Assembly (NCBI RefSeq): GCF_001704415.2
Contig: NC_030813.1
Coordinates: 16,882,001-16,946,000 of the forward strand
Length of the DNA stretch: 64,000 bases
Reading direction: 5' to 3'
Source: Capra hircus
Taxonomy: Eukaryota > Chordata > Mammalia > Artiodactyla > Bovidae
This document shows, in pieces, positions 56,991-64,000 of the stretch. Both the position numbers and the translations under genes were made by a program. Below the pieces are notes generated by a model. It made no database searches, was not told the DNA's origin, and saw only the letters and a list, made by a program, of their open reading frames with translations. Each line of letters opens with the position of its first letter. Within the stretch, counting starts at the first letter, position 1.

Positions 56991-58387
56991 GGTAAGTCAG
57001 TTTGTTATAAATGGCCGACTGTTAGGACAGGAGAATGCAAATATTGGCATCACAGCACCTCTTTGGTGAGGATTAGACATCTGTGTATGTACCCTGTACA
57101 TTCTCAGGGCAATGAAGCTCCTTGGCTGGGTGACCTCACCCTAACCCCAAAACAGCCAGCGCTGACCAGTCTTCCCCACAGAGGTCAGCTCGTGCTCAGA
57201 GAGGACAGACTCTCCACCAGACGGAATTTGTCAAGCTTATCGCCATGAAGTCATCAACAGAGACAAATAAGATGGTGTCCTTCAACGTGCCGCAAGGTTA
57301 TCAGCCTTCGCTCTTCTTGGCTTTGTCTCTCAGTGTTTTGTTCCCAACTCCAACTGGTGAAGATTTCTATTCAGATTTCATTAAACTCTTCAGGAACTGG
57401 CTGTATTATAGTTCTCTGCTCTTAAGAGTTTGACTCACTGTCAGCCTGAGCATAAACATTTACGTACGGTATCATTCCTCATTCATCAACCATTTATAGA
57501 GCTACAAAGTCCCAAGCACAGTGTAATGGAGGCAAGAATAAATAAGGCCCAGTCCTTGCCTTTGAGGAGATGGAAGTCTACAGGGAGAGGGAGGCTTAGA
57601 GGTGAATTCAACGCAATATTACAAGAGCAGAGACCGATGAAGGGTTACGGGTATGCCGAGCAGAGAAGGATGAAGTTTGTGGGGAGCTGTGAGTTTGTAG
57701 GATGAGAAGGTGCTTCCTGAAAAGAGAAAGTACATCACAGCCAGAATTGCTGCGGGAGATGCCCTCAAACACAATGATCTCCACCTCACCCAACACAACA
57801 CAACACAACACAAACGCCAACTCCTGCTTGCCTTTAGCCTGAACAGTGCTCCACCTAAAAATAACATGATCTTTTACAAAATGTTATCTGTCATTTGATC
57901 CATCCGCAGGAATTGCCCCGTGTGGTGAATATCAGTCTGAGTAAATAGCACAAGATAAAGTCATCAGAGGGGCCCACTTGGTAGGTTTCCCACCTTGGAC
58001 TCAGACTAGTAGAGCTGTGGCTTGAGAGATTAACTTTGCCCAAACTGTATTCTTTCTATTCCTGAGGAAGTCAAAGCCCGGGGCTGGGACTGCCCTTCCG
58101 GGTGTACTTGGTGAGTTCTGTCACGTCGTCTCTCAGCAGGATCTAATCTGAACACATATGAAGTGAATGAATCAATCATTGCAACTTACTTCTTGCATTT
58201 CCCAAACCTGTCTTACTGTTCTCCAGACCTGAAGTGGGCAACACTGCTCTGAACTATTCCCCTTCCCACTTGTCATTGCAAAGAGCCTGCACAGCCCAGA
58301 GAACCAGCGCTAGGAGGTCTGTTGGACCACTGCCCCACATCTTCAGCCATCCTCGAGTCACTCAAAGCTTCAACTTTAAAGAAGCCC
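56991..58387. other. Intergenic with L2-like end and (CACAA)n
   Basis: An L2-like reverse 3' end lies at about 57475-57640 ('catcaaccatttatagagct'), and a (CACAA)n run at 57785-57811. No gene recognised. Confidence 0.45.
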
Positions 58388-58925
58388 CAAGACTTCCCCA
58401 GTGGCCCAGTGGTTAAGAATTCACCTACCAATACAGGGGACATGGGTTCAATTCCTAGTCTGGGAGGATTCCATATGCTGCAGAGCAGCTAAACCCATGC
58501 ACCACAACTACTGAGCCTAGACCCTGGAGCCCAGCTCCGCAGCCAGCCACACAATGAGACGCCCGTGCACCACAACCAGAGAAAAGCCAAGCTCTGCAGC
58601 CAGCCACCACAATGAGATGCCCGTGCACCACAACCAGAGAACCGCCCCTGCTCCCACAACCAGAGAAAGCCCAAGCTCCGCAACCAGCCACCGCAATGAG
58701 ACACCCAGGCACCACAACGAGAGAACTGCACCTGCTCCCCAGAGAATCACCCCTGCTCCACACATCCTTGGACTGTATAGTCCATGGGGTCACAAAGAGT
58801 CCGATGCCAAGCTCTGCAACCAGCCACAGCAATGAGACGCCCGTGCACCACAACTAGAGAACCGCCCCTGCTCCCCACAACCAGAGAAAGGCCAAGCTCC
58901 ACAACGAAGATTCAGTATGGCCATA
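58388..58925 (+). mobile_element. CHR-2-type SINE with internal tandem expansion
   Basis: A normal SINE head ('agacttccccagtggcccag') is followed by a body repeated several times. 'cgtgcaccacaac' recurs at about 58563, 58620 and 58841, and 'accgcccctgctcc' at about 58641 and 58861. A 36-base scrap of Bov-tA (58770-58806) is embedded in the array. Confidence 0.85.
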
Positions 58926-58975
58926 AACAAATCAAAGGTTTTACATAAATGAGTCTCCTAACGGTTTTCCAGGAC

Positions 58976-59158
58976 TATGAAAGTGAAAGTCGCTCAGTCA
59001 CGTCAGACTCTTTGTGACCCCATGGAATATACAGGAATTCTCCAGGCCAGAATAGTGGAGTGGGTAGCCATTCCCTTCTCCAGGGAATCTTCCCAACCCA
59101 GGGATGGAACCCAGGTCTCCCTCACTGCAGGTGGATTCTTTACCAGCAGGGAAGCCCG
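58976..59158 (-). mobile_element. Bov-tA SINE
   Basis: 'gtcgctcagtcacgtcagac' to 'accagcagggaagcccgag'. Confidence 0.9.
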
Positions 59159-59310
59159 AGAATACTGGAGTAGGTAGCCTGTACCCTGGCAGAAGGAAAT
59201 GGTAACGCACTCCAGTATTCTTAGCTGGGAAGTCCGATGGACAGAGGAGCCTGGCGGGCTACATACAGTCCATGGGGTCACAAAGAGTCAGACACAACTG
59301 AGTGACTAAA
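59159..59310 (+). mobile_element. Bov-tA SINE, 5'-truncated (in both arms of C)
   Basis: 'gaaggaaatggtaacgcact' to 'gagtgactaaacaacaacag'. Its inverted partner is in the right arm. Confidence 0.88.
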
Positions 59311-59420
59311 CAACAACAGTGAAAGGGAGTTCTGTCCTCTGTCCTTTGTGCTTTAACATAACTCCTATTAACTGAGCCAAATGTCACTAGATTTAAGCTG
59401 ATCTACCCACGTTGTGACGG

Positions 59421-59695
59421 AGAAGGCGACGGCACCCCACTCCAGTACTCTTGCCTGGAAAATCTCACGGATGGAGGAGCCTGGTGGGCTGTAGTCCATG
59501 GGGTCGCGAAGAGTCAGATACGACTGAGCGACTTCACTTTCACTTTTCACTTTCCTGCATTGGAGAAGGAAATGGCAACCCACTACAGTGTTCTTGCTTG
59601 GAGAATCCCAGGGACGCGGAGACTGGTAGCCTGCTGTCTATGGGGTCGCACAGAGTCAGACACGACTGAAGTGACTTAGCAGCAGCAGTAGCAGC
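59421..59695 (+). mobile_element. Bov-A2 SINE
   Basis: Dimeric copy ending 'gtgacttagcagcagcag'. Target-site copies ACCCACGTTGTGA lie at about 59407-59419 and 59697-59709. Confidence 0.94.
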
Positions 59696-59720
59696 ACCCA
59701 CGTTGTGAATATTTATTCAA

Positions 59721-60093
59721 TGCTTTTGAACTGTGGTGTTGGAGAAGACTCTTGAGAATCCCTTGGACTGCAAGGAGATCCAATCAGTCCATTCTGAAGG
59801 AGATCAGCCCTGGGATTTCTTTGGAAGGAATGATGCTAAAGCTGAAACTCCAATACTCTGGCCACCTCATGCGAAGAGTTGACTCATTGGAAAAGACTCT
59901 GATGCTGGGAGGGATTGGGGGCAGGAGGAGAAGGGGATGACAGAGGATGAGATGGCTGGATGGCATCACTGACTCGATGGACGTGAGTCGGAGTGAACTC
60001 CGGGAGTTGGTGATGGACAGGGAGGCCTGGCGTGCTGCGATTCATGGGGTTGCAAAGAGTCGGACATGACTGAGCAACTGAACTGAACTGAGG
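59721..60093 (+). mobile_element. BovB LINE 3' fragment
   Basis: 'gcttttgaactgtggtgttg' to 'gagcaactgaactgaactga'. A short open stretch (59752-59940) covers the RT C-terminal region. Confidence 0.92.
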
Positions 60094-60302
60094 ACCAGGT
60101 AGGGAAGACAAAGTCCTGAGCAAAGAACATGTCATTTTTTCTGAACCAAACTCCAAATATAGGTCTTTGTTGGGGTATTAAAACCTATTACATCTTGGCA
60201 TTGAAGTGTTTTTTTTTTTTTTTTTTTCTTTAGATTCCTCAAGTATTCCTCACTGAGCCAGATTCCCCAGAGTTAGTCCTGATTTGGGACAACACAGGGA
60301 AT

Positions 60303-60602
60303 GGAAAAAATGACATGTTCTTTGCTCAGGACTTTGTCCTCCCTACCTGGTCCAAGCTCTATCAAATAAATATTCACAGTCATGGGTAGGTCAGCTTAAA
60401 TCTAGTGACACTGGGCTCTTCCAACTTCAGTAAATAGGTTATCTTAAAGTACAAAGGACAGAGGACAGAAATCCCGTTTACTGTTTCTGCTGTTTAGTTG
60501 CCCAGTGTCTGACCCTTTGTGACCCTGTGCACTGTATGTAGCCCGCCAGGCTCCTCTGTCCACTGGATTTCCCAGCGCATTGCCATTTCCTTCTCCAGGG
60601 CA
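60303..60602 (-). repeat. Right arm of inverted duplication C
   Basis: Inverted copy lacking the two insertions of the left arm. The spacer of about 160 bases (60142-60302) contains a T-run at 60211-60227. Confidence 0.9.
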
Positions 60603-60690
60603 TTTTCCTGACTCAGGGATTGAAACTGCATCTCCTGCTTGGCAGATAGATTCTTAACCCCTGAGCCACCTGGGAAGCCTCCAGAGCACT
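60490..60690 (-). mobile_element. Bov-tA SINE (right arm of C)
   Basis: 'ctgtttagttgcccagtgtc', 'gcactgtatgtagcccgcc', ending 'gagccacctgggaagcc'. It is longer than its left-arm partner at the tRNA-like head. Confidence 0.9.
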
Positions 60691-60699
60691 TTCGACAGT

Positions 60700-61260
60700 C
60701 AGGTAATGAGCCTCGTGCAATCAGGGTAAGCTGAGAGCCTGGCAGTCCAGCAGTTCCTGAGTCTGGGCCGTGGAGTCATGCCCACCCTGGCACCTCTACT
60801 GCTCCCCTTCCCTCTGCCTGTCTACAGTTAGACTTTAGCTGGCTTTCCTGCTGCTGCCAACTCCCATTTTAAAACATCTGATTATGCCATTTCCCACGAT
60901 CAAGTGTAGTTTATTTCTGTTAGTCTTGGTATGGGCTACTGGTTAGTCTCTACACAGCTGCCTTTAGCTCTAGAAGCATCTGAGTTGAGATCAGGGCAGC
61001 TGAGCTACAGGGCTCCAGGCATGGAGGCCTGGGCATAAAGAACTGCCTGTAACCACTTATCTCATGAGGGGGGTGGTGTCAGGGGCAGACCAAATGGCCT
61101 GTCCAGTACAGAGAGTTTCCAGCTCTCTGGTGTCTTTGAACCATTTCAAGAGAAACAGCACTTTTGAGACCTATCAGATGGAAGAAACTGCAAGGGCTTT
61201 GCACATGCATAAAGTAGGCAAAGATGTTTCTTCTCTTTTTCGGTTCTCTCTTCTTAATTA
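60700..61260. other. Intergenic, no feature recognised
   Basis: No repeat or coding signal recognised. Confidence 0.4.
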
Positions 61261-61261
61261 G

Positions 61262-62195
61262 TTCAGTTCAGTCACTCAGTTGTGTCCGACTCTTTGCGAC
61301 CCCATGAATCAGAGCACGCCAGGCCTCCCTGTCCATCACCAATTCCCGGAGTTCACTCAGATTCACGTCCATTGAGTCAGTGATGCCATCCAGCCATCTC
61401 ACCCTCTGTCGTCCCCTTCTCCTCCTGCCCCCAATCCCTCCCAGCATCAGAGTCTTTTCCAATGAGTCAACTCTTTGCATGAGGTGGCCAAAGTACTGGA
61501 GTTTCAGCTTTAGCATCATTCCTTCCAAAGAAATCTCAGGGCTGATCTCCTTCAGAATGGACTGGTTGGATCTCCTTGCAGTCCAAGGGACTCTCAGGAG
61601 TCTTCTCCAATACCACAGTTCAAAAGCATCAATTCTTCGGCGCTCAGCCTTCTTCACAGTCCAACTCTCACATCCATACATGACTACTGGAAAAACCATA
61701 GCCTTGACTAGATGGACCTTAGTCAGCAAAGCAATGTCTCTGCTTTTCAATATACTATCTAGGTTGGTCATAACTTTTCTTCCAAGAAGTAAGCGTCTTT
61801 TAATATCATGGCTGCAGTCACCATCTGCAGTGATTTTGGAGCCCCCCAAAATAAAGTCTGACACTGTTTCCACTGTTTCCCCACCTATTTCCCATGAAGT
61901 GATGGGACCAGATGCCATGATCTTCATTTTCTGAATGTTGAGGTTTAGGCCAACTTTTTCACTCTCCTCTTTCACTTTTATCAAGAGGCTTTTGAGTTCC
62001 TCTTCACTTTCTGCCATAAGGGTGGTGTCATCTGCATATTTGAGATTATTGATATTTCTCCCAGCAATCTTGATTCCAGCTTGTGTTTCTTCCAGTCCAG
62101 CGTTTCTCATGATGTACTCTGCATATAAGTTAAATAAGCAGGGTGATAATATACAGCCTTGACGTACTCCTTTTCCTATTTGGAACCAGTCTGTT
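61262..62195 (-). mobile_element. BovB LINE 3' half with open RT C-terminal frame
   Basis: Reverse-strand BovB, 5'-truncated within the RT. The minus-strand frame 62254-61268 is open for 328 codons, from GCILSPCLFNLYAEYI and NNLKYADDTT through MYGCESWT to VAKSRTQLSD. It has none of the frame breaks of the other copies. The first 20 or so codons come from non-BovB flank. Confidence 0.95.
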
Positions 62196-62439
62196 GCTGG
62201 ATTTAAAATATCCAACTTACAGAATTGTTTGAGGAATCTGAAAGTGCTGAACACAGGGCCAAGTACCTAGTCACAATTTGACATGAATGACCGTTCCCTT
62301 CCTTTGAGGCGTACAGTCAGTCACACACTCAGTGTCTTTAAATAGGATTGTTTCCATCTTAGTGAAGCTGGGTCGGCCATGCCTTTGGGCTTAGATGAGG
62401 GGAAACAGTAACACCTAGTGTTGGTTGAGAGTTTATCCT

Positions 62440-62650
62440 GTATTAACACCTTTAATCTCCATATCCTCATTTTTCTTCATAACACTTGTCTATCTGACAT
62501 TTTTATATGTTGACTAGTTTGGATATGTCTCCCCTTCTAGGACATAATCTCCATGAGGATTTTATTCTCTTTATGTTATTTTCTTCTGTCACCAGCATCC
62601 TGAAGAATACTTGACAGTTCTTTAAATATTTGTTGAATAAATAAATTTAA
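62440..62650 (+). mobile_element. L2-like 3' end
   Basis: 'aggacataatctccatgagg', 'acttgacagttctttaaata' and 'tgttgaataaataaa' follow L2 3' order. Confidence 0.65.
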
Positions 62651-62679
62651 TCCCCTAGCAAACTATGCTATAGGTAATA

Positions 62680-62835
62680 GGTAATATGACTACTTCTTAT
62701 TTCAGATTAAAAAAAAAAAACAGCTGAGGCACTGAGGAGTCACATAAGCTGCACAAGGTCACAGAGTGGGTGGTAGAGGCCGGATTAAAACCCAAACTGA
62801 CTCGAGTATCCCCACACTCTGCCGCTGTGCTCTCC
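62680..62835 (-). mobile_element. MIR-like SINE
   Basis: 'gctgaggcactgaggagtc', 'gcacaaggtcacagagtggg' and 'ccggattaaaacccaaac' read as reverse MIR. Confidence 0.7.
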
Positions 62836-63744
62836 TGCCTCTGGGAGGAAAAACTGCCTTTCAGCCCCTGTCTCTATGAATTGGACTCACATCTGTGTGT
62901 TTTGTTTTGTTTTTAATGAGATAATTGTTCCCTTCGGAACTGATGCTATTTATCAGCAGCAGTGGCACCACTTTTGCCTCCCCAGCCCCACTCTTGAAAG
63001 AGGAATAGCGTGACAATCACTGCAACGAGAAACTGTCTGGTCAAGGGCCATTGCCAGGTCCAAAGAGCCCGTGTAGCCCTGGGACCAAGGCCGAAATGAA
63101 ATACCAGCATCTCAGAAGGCTAAGACAGGTGGTCCTGCACAGTGGCTGCCCAATGGGGCTAAAATCTGAACTACTGTACAAAGAGGACCTTCTGAAAGCT
63201 GATTCATGTTTTTCCAAAAGATGAACTATCTTCATAAACTGTAAGGAAAAACATGCCCCACATTTCTAGCCTGAGTGAGACGTGTCAGGAGCACTTCAGT
63301 TGCAGCCTGTTGGAATTGTCACGGCAAGACAATTGTCTCAAAGGACGAATCTTCAGGTCTATCTCAATCAAAACGAAATCTTCAGAGAACACAAGTGGCT
63401 TGAGGCAAAAGTGCTACAGTTGGGCAGTGATACTTTTGTCACGAGTAAACACGTCAAGAGAAGAATAGTCATAGAATTTAAATAGGATCAGAATAAGAGA
63501 ATATGAACGAGGCTCAGAAAAGATTCCTCATAAATTTATGAAATGTGACTGAAATTTATGGAATCTCAAATGAATATTTTAGGTCTGGCCTAATAACTAC
63601 ATTCTAATATATTTCTTTATTCAATATGATTTATTTGCTTACAGATAAATATATATCTCATTATCTGGGGTTGACTTCAAAATAGCCTGGTATGGGAGTG
63701 GAGGGATGGGGTGAATATTTCTGAAATAAAACTGTGCCTGAGTG
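62836..63744. other. Intergenic, no gene recognised
   Basis: Two overlapping plus-strand frames (63253-63485) lack a domain. Nothing else recognised. Confidence 0.4.
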
Positions 63745-63950
63745 TTTTGTTTTTCGGTATCTAGTTTTATTTCTTTATGTGGCTGCGCCAGGTCTTGGTT
63801 GCAGCATGTGGGATCTTCAGTCTTCATTTCAAGGTATGGGATCTTTAGCTGAGGCATGTAGGATCTACTTCCCTGACCAGGGATTGAACCCGGGTCCCCT
63901 CCACTAGGGGTGTGAAGTCTTAGCCACTGGACTACCAGAGAAGTCCCAGC
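63745..63950 (-). mobile_element. CHR-type SINE
   Basis: 'tttatgtggctgcgccagg' to 'gactaccagagaagtccc'. It has an internal near-repeat ('gtgggatcttcag' and 'tatgggatctttag'). Confidence 0.82.
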
Positions 63951-64000
63951 ACTGAGACTGATTTGGTGAAGCTAAGAATGGGTAGGAGGAGAACGGGATG

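Larger units (their letters stand above)
59180..60141 (+). repeat. Left arm of inverted duplication C
   Basis: Inverted relative of 60303-60602. Shared parts are a Bov-tA with the unusual 'gggctacatacagt' reading, then 'ttctgtcctctgtcctttg', 'cactagatttaagctga', 'gtgaatattta', and 'gaccaggtaggga' to 'catgtcatttttt'. It is interrupted by a Bov-A2 (59421-59695) and a BovB 3' end (59721-60093), both absent from the right arm. Confidence 0.9.

Noticed and set aside
58455..58853. 132-codon Gly/Trp/Leu-rich minus-strand frame as a repeat protein
   Set aside because: It is the antisense of a tandemly expanded CHR-2 SINE.
12800..64000. Exons of the neighbouring gene OSTC or COL25A1, expected near ETNPPL in mammals
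   Set aside because: No coding words of either were recognised in any frame; the neighbours probably lie outside the window.

Overview
The window is mammalian nuclear DNA from a horned ruminant (a bovid such as cattle, buffalo, sheep or goat; the exact species cannot be settled by eye). The evidence is the repeat content: many tRNA-derived Bov-tA and Bov-A2 SINEs, CHR-type SINEs shared by cetartiodactyls, and several BovB (RTE-type) LINEs. Older mammalian layers (MLT1-like LTRs, L1M, L2, MIR, MER5-type hAT remnants) lie beneath them. Almost all open frames outside the one real gene are repeat coding remnants or chance frames.

Region by region. 1-12790 (+): the 3' part of one protein-coding gene, ETNPPL (ethanolamine-phosphate phospho-lyase, a PLP enzyme of the class III aminotransferase fold). 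Nine exons with canonical GT-AG introns give about the last 360 residues, including the PLP lysine, a stop at 12361 and poly(A) signals near 12768. The 5' exons lie upstream of the window. 12800-64000: no confident protein-coding gene; this is intergenic DNA built of nested repeats. 13198-14977 is a large inverted duplication. 20212-25640 is a minus-strand BovB with a plus-strand BovB inserted in it. 28926-30350 holds two BovB 3' pieces in tandem. 40425-44420 is a near full-length BovB inside an old L1. 45340-46695 is a spaced direct duplication next to retroviral env remnants (46700-47945). 55232-56975 is an old L2 broken by two younger insertions, one of which seems to carry extra 3' flanking DNA. 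58388-60602 holds a SINE-derived minisatellite and a second inverted duplication. 61262-62195 is a BovB 3' half with a still-open reading frame.

Only ETNPPL has a cellular job visible here: cleaving phosphoethanolamine to acetaldehyde, ammonia and phosphate in phosphatidylethanolamine turnover. The rest records retrotransposition. BovB supplies the endonuclease/reverse transcriptase, and the Bov-tA and Bov-A2 SINEs share its 3' end and are thought to be mobilised by it. I found no new gene system. The most interesting signals are structural: two inverted duplications dated by arm-specific insertions, a duplication whose source copy can be inferred, a SINE with an apparent 3' transduction, and BovB copies that share the same coding lesions.
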